This document shows, in pieces, positions 8,826-17,198 of a stretch of 48,695 bases of DNA. Below the pieces are notes generated by a model that was given only the letters and a program-made list of their open reading frames with translations, had not been told where the DNA came from and did no database searches. The DNA is taken from NCBI RefSeq assembly GCF_000154845.1, contig NZ_DS981483.1, positions 1 through 48,695 on the forward strand, written 5' to 3'. A program made the position numbers and the translations under genes. How positions within the stretch are numbered: the stretch's first letter is position 1; every line of letters begins with the position of its first letter. The DNA comes from Phocaeicola coprocola DSM 17136. GTDB lineage: Bacteria > Bacteroidota > Bacteroidia > Bacteroidales > Bacteroidaceae.

Positions 8826-9713
8826 TCAGTTGTGTGAATAGCGATATTCGCTTGGAGAAAATCCAGTTATTTTTTTAAAGATTAAACTGAAATATTGCAC
8901 GCTGGGATATCCTAGTTGCTTGGCTATAATAGTTGGCATACAATCTTTTTGAAGCAACATCCTTTTAGCAGTTTCCAAACGCTTTAATTGAAAATATTCT
9001 TCAAGTGTTTTGCCCGTTTCAAATTTTAATAAATCTTCAAAGTATGCAGGTGATAGTCCCAGTTCTTCACTGAGTATTTTCGGATCAGGCATTATTCCAT
9101 CTTGGAGTTGTCCCGATGCAATATGGTGCTCGAGAAGTTTTTCCATTTTGTCCAGGAGTGTTTTATTCTTGTTTTCTCGGGTAATAAACTGGCGCTCATA
9201 ATAACGTGTACAATAATCGAGTAATAATTCGATGTGGCGTGAAAGTATTGTACTACTATGTGTATCAATGGGGTGATGCAGCTCGTCTTCAATGTTTTCC
9301 AGGCAACATGTTATTTTGGCTGTTTCCCGTTGGGACAAGTGTAATGCTTCTTCTTTCTTGTACGAAAAAAAAGTATAATTTTTTATATGATTATTCAATG
9401 AGGTTCGGAAAAGTAGATCAGGATGAAATGCTAGCAGATATCCTTTATTGGGCAAGGTATTATTCTCACTCATCCGGAATATTTCACCGGGAGTGAGAAA
9501 CACCATTGTTGCATTCGAATAATCGTAATATTTACGCCCGCAACAGTAGCAGGAGTCAGGACATTCTTCTATCAGCAAGATTGCGTAAAACTCGAATTTT
9601 ACAGCGTCTTGTTCCAGGTTGGGGCTTTCCAGATTGATAATGCTTACCTGAGGGTGTAATGTCTTGCAGCCAAGGCAACAGTTGCATTCGTACACAGTTT
9701 TGAAATCTAACAT
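8826..9713 (-). CDS. AraC-family regulator with cysteine-rich N-terminal domain
   Basis: This 295-residue protein has a cupin-like N-terminal sensor region (about 20-160) and a C-terminal AraC double helix-turn-helix (about 190-295, ending FKKITGFSPSEYR). It is a paralogue of the gene directly upstream; both share the TLHP, LLFHPDLL/AFHPDLL and KNYTFFSY/KKYTFFSY segments and the YCxRFYERQF/YCTRYYERQF linker. The odd feature is eight cysteines in the first 58 residues (C10, C12, C13, C16, C51, C55, C57, C58); the paralogue has only one in that stretch. Such a cluster could bind a metal or iron-sulfur centre or sense redox or electrophiles, which is inference. It is 30 bases after the paralogue, so they are probably cotranscribed. 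Confidence 0.85.
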   Translation of the reverse strand: MLDFKTVYECNCCLGCKTLHPQVSIINLESPNLEQDAVKFEFYAILLIEECPDSCYCCGRKYYDYSNATMVFLTPGEIFRMSENNTLPNKGYLLAFHPDLLFRTSLNNHIKNYTFFSYKKEEALHLSQRETAKITCCLENIEDELHHPIDTHSSTILSRHIELLLDYCTRYYERQFITRENKNKTLLDKMEKLLEHHIASGQLQDGIMPDPKILSEELGLSPAYFEDLLKFETGKTLEEYFQLKRLETAKRMLLQKDCMPTIIAKQLGYPSVQYFSLIFKKITGFSPSEYRYSHN

Positions 9714-9743
9714 ATTCTTTTTGTCCTTATCTGTGGAAGTTGT

Positions 9744-10652
9744 TTATTGTTGGTTGTTTTGTGTACGATATTCATTGGGGGTACAGCCTACTCGTTTCTT
9801 GAATAACCGGCATAGGTGTTGTGGGTACTGGAAGCCCAAAGAATATGCAATCTGGCTGACTGTATTTTCTGTAGCTGAGATCCGTTCCTTTGCCAGTTCT
9901 ATGATTTTTTCCTGAATATATTCCTGTGGACTTTTTCCTGTTTCTTTTTTTAGCATATCACCAAAATAGTTAGAGGAAAGATATAGTTTGTCGGCAAAGT
10001 ATTTTACAGTCGGCAACCCGTCCTGTTCGGCCTGAGGCCCTTCAAAATATTCGTTAAGGAGATTTTCAAACCGTGTCAGGACATCACTGTTTGCTTTGCT
10101 GCGTGTCGTAAACTGTCGTTCATAGAAGCGCATGCAGTAATTTAACAGTAATTCGATGTGGTTTACTAATAAAGTTTTACTATGCTTGTCTATGCCGTGC
10201 TCCAGCTCCATGCGTATAATCTTTAATAACTCTTCGATAATACTTCTTTCTTCGGCCGACAGATGCAAGGCCTCGTTGACTTCATATGAGAAGAAAGTGT
10301 ATTTTTTAATTGTTTTTCCTAAACTCGTACCATGTAATAAATCGGGGTGGAAAAGTATTCCCAGTACATTCAGTTGTACGCGGTCTGTTGTCAGTGTGGT
10401 TTCGGTTGTTTGTCCGGGGGCGAAACATACTACAGTCCCTTCCTGATAATCGTAAGTTTGACGTCCGTACTTAATGTCACAGGCTTTTTCTAATTTCAGA
10501 TATAGCGCATAAACACCGTAATTCCAATGCGTATAGGTCATTTGCCGGGTGGCTTTATTCAGGTCGATGACTGTTACCAGCGGATGTAATGTTTCAAGTC
10601 CGTATATCTGGTTATATAAGTCCACATTATTTAAATTAAGTATCTTGTCCAT
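9744..10652 (-). CDS. AraC-family transcriptional regulator
   Basis: The protein has 302 residues. The N-terminal part looks like an AraC-type cupin ligand pocket. The C-terminal 100 residues carry the double HTH (LSSNYFGDMLKKETGKSPQEYI and IAYSLGFQYPQHLCRLFKKRVGCTPNEYR). It is divergent from the flavoprotein gene at 10893; the 240-base space between them holds two inverted candidate operators, each beside a promoter. This gene or its cysteine-rich paralogue downstream is the natural candidate to bind them and to control both the regulator pair and the flavoprotein-MATE operon. The inducer cannot be told from sequence. Confidence 0.85.
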   Translation of the reverse strand: MDKILNLNNVDLYNQIYGLETLHPLVTVIDLNKATRQMTYTHWNYGVYALYLKLEKACDIKYGRQTYDYQEGTVVCFAPGQTTETTLTTDRVQLNVLGILFHPDLLHGTSLGKTIKKYTFFSYEVNEALHLSAEERSIIEELLKIIRMELEHGIDKHSKTLLVNHIELLLNYCMRFYERQFTTRSKANSDVLTRFENLLNEYFEGPQAEQDGLPTVKYFADKLYLSSNYFGDMLKKETGKSPQEYIQEKIIELAKERISATENTVSQIAYSLGFQYPQHLCRLFKKRVGCTPNEYRTQNNQQ

Positions 10653-10678
10653 ATGCAGAGTTGATTTTTATCTGAATA

Positions 10679-10711
10679 CAAAATTAAGCGAAATCTCATA
10701 TATCCCTACAA
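10679..10711 (-). promoter_or_regulatory. Promoter of the AraC pair
   Basis: On the minus strand a TTG (complement of 10709-10711) precedes TAATTTTG (complement of 10679-10686) by 22 bases. The -7 box is a full match; the spacing is one or two bases long. Operator site A begins five bases upstream of the -33 element. Confidence 0.5.
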
Positions 10712-10715
10712 CCAT

Positions 10716-10744
10716 AATTACTGATTGTATAACCGAAGTTACGG
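10716..10744 (-). promoter_or_regulatory. Candidate AraC-type operator, site A
   Basis: Read on the minus strand, this 29-base site matches site B (10786-10814) at 22 of 29 positions without gaps. It contains two half-sites of the form CNGTAAYT whose first bases are 21 bases apart, two helical turns, with GGTTATA between them. That is the direct-repeat layout known for AraC-family dimers. It lies just upstream of the -33 element of the AraC-pair promoter. Confidence 0.6.
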
Positions 10745-10785
10745 TTTTTTGAAGCGATAGATAATATTGAACCCTGTTTTTGAAT

Positions 10786-10814
10786 CTGTAATTGAGGTTA
10801 TAACATCCGTAATT
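10786..10814 (+). promoter_or_regulatory. Candidate AraC-type operator, site B
   Basis: On the plus strand the half-sites CTGTAATT (10786) and CCGTAATT (10807) are 21 bases apart with GGTTATA between. The site is inverted relative to site A with about 41 bases between them. Its right end touches the TTTG at 10813-10816, the -33 element of the flavoprotein promoter, which is the usual place for an activator of this family. Confidence 0.6.
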
Positions 10815-10842
10815 TGTCTACACAGATGCTTATGTATTCTTG
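10813..10842 (+). promoter_or_regulatory. Promoter of the flavoprotein operon
   Basis: TTTG at 10813-10816 and TATTCTTG at 10835-10842 (one change from TAnnTTTG) are 18 bases apart. A -7 box that is slightly off consensus next to an operator suits an activator-dependent promoter. The leader to ATG 10893 would be about 44 bases. Confidence 0.5.
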
Positions 10843-10892
10843 CGAAATTTGCATTGTCGATAATTTATACTAACTGATATACAATATTAAAT

Positions 10893-11432
10893 ATGGCTAA
10901 AAAGGTTTTGATTTTATCATCTAGTCCACGTCGTGGAGGTAATTCCGATACGCTTTGTGATGAGTTTATGCGTGGAGCAGTAGAAAGTGGAAATCATGTA
11001 GAAAAGATTTTCTTGCGTGATAAGACGATTCACCCTTGTCTTGGATGCAGCGTCTGTAGCCTGCATAAAAAACCGTGTCCACAAAAAGATGATGCGGCTG
11101 AGGTTATCGGAAAGATGCTGGAGGCTGATGTCATTGTTATGGCAACTCCTGTCTATTTCTATGCAATGAGTGCACAGATGAAAACACTGATAGATCGTTG
11201 CTGCGGTCCTTATACAGAAATGAAAAACAAAGAATTTTATTTTATAGCGACAGCAGCGGAAGAAGATGAAACAATTATGAAACGCGTTGTAGACAATTTC
11301 TGTGGTTTCCTCGATTGTCTTGAGAATCCTATAATAAAAGGAACAGTATTCGGTGGAGGAGTCTGGCATGTAGGAGAAATAAAAGATAAGCCTGTATTGA
11401 CAGAAGCTTATGAGATGGGTAAGAAAGTTTGA
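10893..11432 (+). CDS. Flavodoxin-fold NAD(P)H-dependent oxidoreductase, iron-sulfur flavoprotein type
   Basis: The 179-residue protein has the FMN-reductase/flavodoxin fold. The phosphate-binding start (ILSSSPRRGGNSDTL) comes first, and the FMN-contact segment ATPVYFYAMSAQMKTLIDR follows at about residues 87-105. Between them is CLGCSVCSLHKKPC (CX2CX2CX6C), the compact cysteine motif of iron-sulfur flavoproteins, which carry a 4Fe-4S cluster in anaerobes. The likely role is electron transfer or reduction of quinones, O2 or H2O2 in the cytoplasm; the exact substrate is unknown. It is the first gene after the AraC promoter region and heads a set with a hydrolase, a MATE pump and cyclophilin-like proteins. 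Confidence 0.85.
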   Translation: MAKKVLILSSSPRRGGNSDTLCDEFMRGAVESGNHVEKIFLRDKTIHPCLGCSVCSLHKKPCPQKDDAAEVIGKMLEADVIVMATPVYFYAMSAQMKTLIDRCCGPYTEMKNKEFYFIATAAEEDETIMKRVVDNFCGFLDCLENPIIKGTVFGGGVWHVGEIKDKPVLTEAYEMGKKV

Positions 11433-11459
11433 TAATAATGGAATTGTTTTTGAGATATT

Positions 11460-12472
11460 ATGAAGATAAAGAGTTTTTTAATCGTATTTTTTATGTCAAC
11501 GCTTATGAATATACTTTATGCACAGGATAGTGATAGGACTTTTCCTGTAAGTGACAAGGTAACAGTAGAAAGTGTCCGTTTTAAAAACCGTTTTGGAATT
11601 ACGTTGGCTGCCGATTTGTATAAGCCTAAGCAGGCTGAAGGGAAACTTCCGGCTATTGCAGTGAGTGGTCCTTTTGGGCAGTCAAAGAACAGTCATCAGG
11701 GCTTTATGCGCAAACAATGGCTGAACGTGGATTCCTGGCTATTGCTTTCGATCCTTCCTATACGGGTGAAAGCAGTGGTGAACCTCGCTATGTTGCCTCT
11801 CCCGACATTAATACGGAGGATTTTTCTGCTGCTGTAGATTTTCTTTCAATTCGTGAAGATGTAGATCCAGAGCGCATTGGTGTTATCGGTATCTGTGGAT
11901 GGGGTGGCATGGCTCTTAATGCGGCTGCTATCGATACTCGTATAAAAGCAACTGTCACTGTTACTATGTATGATATGAGTCGTGTAAATGCTAATGGATA
12001 TTTTGATGCGATGGATGCAGATGCACGTTATGAACTTCGCAAGAAGTTGAATGCCCAGCGGACTATAGATGCACGGAATGGTTCATATGCACTGGTTGGA
12101 GGGGTAGTGGATCCGCTACCAGAGGATGCTCCTCAGTTTGTGAAAGATTACTATGATTATTATAAAACAAAGCGTGGTTATCATAAACGTTCTCTGAACT
12201 CGAATAACGGATGGAATGTTACTTCGTCCCTTTCATTTATCAATACACCGTTGCTGACATATAGTGATGAAATTCGAAGTGCTGTGTTAATGATTCACGG
12301 TGAAAAGGCACATTCCCGTTATTTTAGTGAAGATGCCTTTAAGAAGTTAAAAGGGGATAATAAGGAACTACTGATTATTCCAGGTGCAAGTCATGTAGAT
12401 TTATATGATAATCAGGCAGGAGTTATTCCATTCGATAAGATAGAACGGTTTTTCTATACCTATCTGAAATAA
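11460..12472 (+). pseudogene. Alpha/beta hydrolase with signal peptide, frameshifted
   Basis: Two frames together encode one exported alpha/beta hydrolase of about 337 residues, of the dienelactone-hydrolase/acetyl-xylan-esterase-like type common in Bacteroides. The first frame gives a signal peptide (about 1-21, ending LYAQD) and the start of the hydrolase domain (SVRFKNRFGITLAADLYKP). The second gives MAERGFLAIAFDPSYTGES, the nucleophile-elbow-like GICGWGGM and the final His region GASHVDLY. Adding one G to the GGG run at 11676-11678 restores GPFGAVKEQSSGLYAQTMAERG across the break. The normal nucleophile Ser of GxSxG is replaced here (GICGWGG), so even the repaired protein may be atypical. 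It may be a one-base deletion or a sequence error. Confidence 0.85.
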
Positions 12473-12579
12473 GACTGCTATACGGCCAATTTTAGATATA
12501 AGTAATAATTGTGTCAGGAAATGAGAAACCAAACCAATAAGGCTGAAGCTCTCTTTCACTTATTCGCAGGGGAGAGCAT

Positions 12580-13941
12580 GTGACATTTAAGCAGCAACTG
12601 GAACTTACCATACGTTTGAGTATTCCGGCAGTTGTAGCTCAGATTTCATATATTGTTATGCAATATATTGATGCTTCAATGGTTGGTAGTCTGGGAGCGG
12701 AGGCTTCTGCTTCTATCGGTTTGGTTTCTACTTCTACCTGGTTGTTCTGGGGAGTATGTGTTGCTTCTGCTACGGGCTTTTCTGTGCAGGTAGCACATCA
12801 TATCGGAGCGAAAGAATTTGGTCAGGCACGTGCTGTCCTTCGGCAGTCTTTTGTTGCGACTACGATATTCAGCTTGCTGCTGACTGTAATTGGTGTACTG
12901 GTTAGCACTCCTCTTCCTGCATGGCTGGGAGGTGATGTTGCTATTCAGTATGATGCTTCTTCTTATTTCCTGATATTTATTTTATTTCTGCCGGTCCTTC
13001 AGCTTAATTTTTTAGCGGGAGGTATGTTAAGATGTAGTGGCAACATGCATGTGCCTAGCATGCTGAATGTTCTGATGTGTATAATGGATGTTGTCTTTAA
13101 TTTTTTTCTGATATATCCTTCCCGGGAGTTAGAGATAGGTAATATATCTGTTTTTGTTCCTGGAGCGGGACTAGGAGTTGAAGGTGCTGCTTTGGGTACA
13201 GGACTGGTTGAGATGTTGGTTGCCATTATGATGACTTGGTATCTCTGTCGTTGTTCGAAAGAGTTAGCTCTGGTGGGCAGACCTGGAAGTTTCTTTTTGA
13301 CTTCGAAAGTATTAATAAAATCGTTCAAAATAGGAGTTCCCATGTGTGTAGAGCATATTGTTATTTGCGGAGCACAGATCTTGACAACTGTTATTGTTGC
13401 TCCATTGGGAATCTTTGCTATAGCTGCAAATTCTTTTGCAATAACCGCAGAAAGCTTATGTTATATGCCGGGGTATGGTATTGCTGATGCTGCGACGACA
13501 TTGATCGGGCAAAGTCTGGGAGCGGGAAGAAAAGATTTAACCCGATCTTTTGCCCGGATAACAGTAGCAACTGGTATGTTGGTAATGGGAGTGATGGGTG
13601 GTGTCATGTATTGGGCTGCTCCTTTAATAATCGGGGCAATGACACCTGATGCAGAGATACTTTCATTAGGTGTGATGGCTTTGCGTATTGAGGCATTTGC
13701 AGAGCCTATGTTTGCTGCGGCAATTGTTGCTTATGGAGTTTTTATCGGTACGGGAGATACACTCATGCCGAGCATAATGAACTTTGTCAGTATATGGGCT
13801 GTACGTCTTAGTTTGGCTTCATGTCTTGCTCCTTCGATGGGGTTGAAGGGCGTTTGGCTGGCTATGTGTATTGAGCTTTGTTTCAGAGGAATGATATTCT
13901 TGATAAGGTTAGAAAAAGGAAAATGGATAAAAATTACCTGA
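12580..13941 (+). CDS. MATE-family multidrug/sodium antiporter, start region disturbed
   Basis: The frame encodes 453 residues with about 12 membrane spans and the MATE hallmarks (AQISYIVMQYIDASMVGSLGAEA at the first span). The family exports cationic drugs or metabolites in exchange for Na+ or H+. The open frame begins at GTG 12580. However, an upstream frame from ATG 12521 (MRNQTNKAEALFHLFAGESM) looks like the natural N-terminus and stops at TGA 12581-12583, two bases out of frame at the repeat ATGTGACA. Removing TG would fuse the two into a longer MATE protein of about 470 residues. So the gene may be shortened at its start or start-impaired. It lies within the AraC-linked operon. Confidence 0.8.
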   Translation: MTFKQQLELTIRLSIPAVVAQISYIVMQYIDASMVGSLGAEASASIGLVSTSTWLFWGVCVASATGFSVQVAHHIGAKEFGQARAVLRQSFVATTIFSLLLTVIGVLVSTPLPAWLGGDVAIQYDASSYFLIFILFLPVLQLNFLAGGMLRCSGNMHVPSMLNVLMCIMDVVFNFFLIYPSRELEIGNISVFVPGAGLGVEGAALGTGLVEMLVAIMMTWYLCRCSKELALVGRPGSFFLTSKVLIKSFKIGVPMCVEHIVICGAQILTTVIVAPLGIFAIAANSFAITAESLCYMPGYGIADAATTLIGQSLGAGRKDLTRSFARITVATGMLVMGVMGGVMYWAAPLIIGAMTPDAEILSLGVMALRIEAFAEPMFAAAIVAYGVFIGTGDTLMPSIMNFVSIWAVRLSLASCLAPSMGLKGVWLAMCIELCFRGMIFLIRLEKGKWIKIT

Positions 13942-13945
13942 TGCT

Positions 13946-14452
13946 ATGAGATATTGCTTATTATCGGGAAGATTATTTATGTCTGTGATAGCTGTCTTGT
14001 TATTTGTTGCAGTTACATCGTATGGCAATAATCTAGGCAAAGCCCCAATCCAATTTAATAAAGATAAAATTTGTAATAAAAGTAAGACAATGGAACGTGA
14101 TACAATTAAGCTGCATATTGGCAGTAAAGTTTTTGTTGCTGTGTTGGAGAATAATTCTTCTGCAATGGCTTTGAAAGAATTATTGGCGAAATGCAATGTA
14201 ACAGTAGAGATGAGTGATTATGCCCATATGGAAAAGGTAGGAACATTAGGGGTTAGACTGCCGAGAAATGATGAGTGGATTCAAACTGATTCTGGAGACT
14301 TGATTTTATATCAGGGACATTATATGGTTATTTATTATGATCGTAATAGCTACTCTTTGACTCGATTGGGTAAAATAATCAATGTTACTCAAGATGAGCT
14401 TAAAAATGCTTTGGGTAAAGGGAATGTTACGGTTGTTCTTTCTTTAGAATAA
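13946..14452 (+). CDS. Cyclophilin-like fold protein, exported
   Basis: A protein of 168 residues. An N-terminal hydrophobic segment (about 9-27) can act as signal peptide or anchor. From about residue 52 (DTIKLHIGSKVFVAVLENNSSAMALKELL) to the end it matches the cyclophilin-like beta-barrel family (Cyclophil_like, seen in many gut bacteria), with the closing segment GDLILYQGHYMVIYYD and LTRLGKI. These proteins resemble the TM1367 fold; I know of no proven isomerase activity. It starts four bases after the MATE stop and is followed by a lipoprotein of the same fold, so the two are tandem paralogues in one operon. Confidence 0.8.
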   Translation: MRYCLLSGRLFMSVIAVLLFVAVTSYGNNLGKAPIQFNKDKICNKSKTMERDTIKLHIGSKVFVAVLENNSSAMALKELLAKCNVTVEMSDYAHMEKVGTLGVRLPRNDEWIQTDSGDLILYQGHYMVIYYDRNSYSLTRLGKIINVTQDELKNALGKGNVTVVLSLE

Positions 14453-14498
14453 TTGTTTGTACGAGTGAGTTTTCTATTCGAAAAGTGAAAGTTATAGG

Positions 14499-15005
14499 AT
14501 GAAGATTGTATCTTTTAAATATTGCTTGATTGCAGGTTTATTGTTTTTTACGGCTTGTTCCCCTGATGATATTCCTGATATTGACGAAACGATTTCCCCT
14601 CCGTCTTCAAATGTTCCGGAGGATAATGACGACGGAGATTGTTCTCCGGTCAAGCAGATTGTTGTGACAATAAATAAAACTCCGTTTACTGCAACATTGG
14701 AGAATAATGAAACGGTTCGTGAATTTCTTGATTTATTGCCTCTTACTGTCGATATGACTGAATTGAACGGAAATGAAAAATATTGTTACCTTCCTCAAAG
14801 TTTACCGGTAGATAGTCGCCAGATAGATGTTATTCAAACCGGTGACCTAATGCTTTATGGCTCGAACTGTATTGTCCTTTTCTATCAAACGTTTTCTTCC
14901 AGTTATAGTTATACCAGATTAGGCCGGATTGATCATACTACAGGTTTGAAAGATATTCTTGGGCAAGGTAATGTTACTGTAAACTTTCATATAGTTAATC
15001 AATAA
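14499..15005 (+). CDS. Cyclophilin-like fold lipoprotein
   Basis: The protein has 168 residues. The N-terminus is a lipoprotein signal with Cys20 (LLFFTAC), followed by an Asp/Pro/Ser-rich spacer of about 30 residues that would hold the domain away from the membrane. Residues 49-168 repeat the fold of the preceding gene: VVTINKTPFTATLENNETVREFLDLLP, then GDLMLYGSNCIVLFYQTF and YTRLGRID. The Asp residues after Cys20 (SPDD) fit Bacteroidetes lipoproteins. It is a tandem duplicate with a different membrane attachment. Function is unknown; an envelope-stress or ligand-binding role is inference from the operon. Confidence 0.8.
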   Translation: MKIVSFKYCLIAGLLFFTACSPDDIPDIDETISPPSSNVPEDNDDGDCSPVKQIVVTINKTPFTATLENNETVREFLDLLPLTVDMTELNGNEKYCYLPQSLPVDSRQIDVIQTGDLMLYGSNCIVLFYQTFSSSYSYTRLGRIDHTTGLKDILGQGNVTVNFHIVNQ

Positions 15006-15018
15006 ATACGGATAAATT

Positions 15019-15885
15019 ATGCAACAGGTAAAAAATACAGAGTTTGGAGGCGAACGCCCTTTGTTTGCTTCTCATGATTTGCAGATTGATAATGTAACAA
15101 TTCATGCAGGAGAATCTGCTTTAAAAGAATGTAGTAATATTATTGCAGTGAACTGTCGTTTTGAGGGAAAATATCCATTTTGGCACGTCAATGGCTTTAT
15201 TGTCAAAAACTGTCTGTTTACTGAAGGAGCACGTGCTGCACTTTGGTATTCGCAAAATTTGAAAATGACGGATACAAAAGTGGAGGCTCCTAAAATGTTC
15301 CATGAAATGGATGGACTGGAGCTGGTTAACGTACACTTGCCTAATGCTCAGGAAACGTTGTGGCATTGTCGTAATGTCAATTTAAAAAATGTGCATGTGG
15401 ATAATGCTGATTATCTTTTTATGCATAGTGAAAATATTACCATAAAAGATTATATGCAGAATGGCAACTACTCGTTTCAGTATTGCAGAAATGTAGAAAT
15501 TCACAATGCAGTGATCAATTCGAAAGATGCGTTCTGGAATACAGAAAATGTGACGGTGTATGATTCTGAAATTAATGGAGAATATTTAGGCTGGCATTCT
15601 AAGAATTTGCGCTTGGTTAATTGTAAAATCTCGGGCACACAACCTCTTTGTTATGCTCACGGGTTAATAATGGAGGATTGTGTAATGGCTGATGATTGTG
15701 ATCTTGCTTTTGAATATAGTTCTGTGCATGCTACGATTAAGAGTGCAGTACATAGTGTAAAGAATCCTCGTACGGGATGTATTACTGCCGAAAGTTACGG
15801 ACAGATAATTCTTGATGAACATATTAAAGCACCAGGTGATTGTGAGCTGAAATTATGGGATGGACTTACTTGTTTTTCTGATTAA
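15019..15885 (+). CDS. DUF3737 family protein, right-handed beta-helix
   Basis: This 288-residue protein belongs to DUF3737. It is built of many short repeats of about 18-22 residues with aromatic positions (ALWYSQNLKMTDTKVE, LWHCRNVNLKNVHVD, SFQYCRNVEIHNAVI, GWHSKNLRLVNCKI), which is the pattern of a right-handed beta-helix. No signal peptide is present, so it should be cytoplasmic. No catalytic residues can be named. It follows the cyclophilin-like lipoprotein by 13 bases and precedes the PatB-like pseudogene by seven, so it belongs to the same transcript. Genes of this family are often found beside PatB-like aminotransferases in anaerobes, from memory. Confidence 0.85.
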   Translation: MQQVKNTEFGGERPLFASHDLQIDNVTIHAGESALKECSNIIAVNCRFEGKYPFWHVNGFIVKNCLFTEGARAALWYSQNLKMTDTKVEAPKMFHEMDGLELVNVHLPNAQETLWHCRNVNLKNVHVDNADYLFMHSENITIKDYMQNGNYSFQYCRNVEIHNAVINSKDAFWNTENVTVYDSEINGEYLGWHSKNLRLVNCKISGTQPLCYAHGLIMEDCVMADDCDLAFEYSSVHATIKSAVHSVKNPRTGCITAESYGQIILDEHIKAPGDCELKLWDGLTCFSD

Positions 15886-15892
15886 ATAAAGT

Positions 15893-17058
15893 ATGAAATA
15901 TAATTTTGACGAAATAGTTTCGCGACATCATACTAATTCATATAAATGGGATAGTGCGACGCTGCCGGATATTTTGCCGATGTGGGTAGCGGATATGGAT
16001 TTTCGGACAGCTCCAGCTATTATTCGTGCGCTGCAGCAACGTGTACAGCACGGCATTTTTGGATATACTCGCGTTCCGGATGAGTATTATAGTGCTGTTG
16101 TAGGATAGTTTAGTCGGAGGCATCGGTGGCAGATAAATCGTGAATGGATTATTTATACTTCGGGAGTTGTTCCGGCCATATCCGCCATCATAAAGGCATT
16201 AACGGCTCCGGGAGATAAAGTTTTAGTTCAGACACCGGTTTACAACTGTTTTTTTTCCTCTATCAGAAACAATGGTTGTGAGATAGTAAGTAGTCCCTTA
16301 CTGTGGGATGGAAAAACTTTCTCTATCGATTTTGACGATTTGGAACGAAAGGCAGCAGATCCGGAAGTGAAGTTTATGCTGCTTTGTAATCCGCATAATC
16401 CTGCTGGCAGAGTGTGGAGTAAACAGGAATTGTGCCAAATCGGAGAGATTTGTATTCGTAATGGGGTGACAGTCATTGCAGATGAAATACATTGTGAGCT
16501 GGTCTTTCCAGAAAATGTCTATACTCCTTTTGCTTCACTTTCTGAAAAGTTTCAGAAGTATTCTGTTACTTGTGTATCTCCTGGCAAAGCTTTTAATATC
16601 GCAGGCTTGCAAATTGCTAATATTGTTTGTGCAGACGAATATATGCGCCATAAGATAGATAAAGCGATTAATATTAATGAAGTCTGCGACGTTAATCCTT
16701 TTGGCGTTATTGCCACGATAGCTGCCTATAATGAGGGTGAGGAGCGGTTGGCGCAGTTTGTGTCGTTATCTGTTTGAAAACTACCAATACATGAAAGACT
16801 ATTGTGAAAAAATATTTGCCTGATTTTCCTATTGCTGAATTAGAAGGTACTTATCTGGTCTGGATGGATTGCCGGAAGTTGCTTCTACCATCCAAGGAAC
16901 TGGAATGTCTATTAAAGGAAAATGTTCATTTGTGGCTGAATTCTGGAGATGTGTATGGAGCAGAAGGTGAAGGGTTTATGCGTTGGAATATAGCTTGTCC
17001 GAGGGCCTTGCTAACAGAAGGATTAGATAGATTCAGAGATTTTGTTCATCATAACTAA
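15893..17058 (+). pseudogene. PatB/MalY-type pyridoxal-phosphate aminotransferase (C-S lyase), two lesions
   Basis: The remains of a fold-type I PLP enzyme of about 388 residues. Family landmarks are present: [45 protein letters not shown], and the PLP lysine in VSPGKAFNIAGLQ. The intact family splits cystathionine and related C-S bonds. First lesion: TAG at 16106-16108 where the frame otherwise continues (VVG-stop-FSRRHRW); TGG would give the expected Trp. Second lesion: one extra T near 16748-16749; without it the frame reads EERWRSLCRYLFENYQYMKD and continues to the end at 17058. Two independent lesions make true decay more likely here than a sequencing slip. It is the last gene of the AraC-linked operon. 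Confidence 0.85.
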
Positions 17059-17140
17059 AAGAATAAGCAGGTCGGGCACTTTCTTTTTTCTGTAAATGTG
17101 ATAAACGTTATCATCATCTGCTGCCTGTACCTGCTTTTCC

Positions 17141-17172
17141 TTTGATAATGTCATGACTTCTGGTTATCTTTG
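17141..17172 (+). promoter_or_regulatory. Promoter of the DEAD-box helicase gene
   Basis: TTTG at 17141-17144 and TATCTTTG at 17165-17172 are 20 bases apart, a full match to the Bacteroidetes consensus. The leader to ATG 17199 is about 20 bases. Confidence 0.75.
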
Positions 17173-17198
17173 CGTAGAATAATTAAAAACCGGAATTT

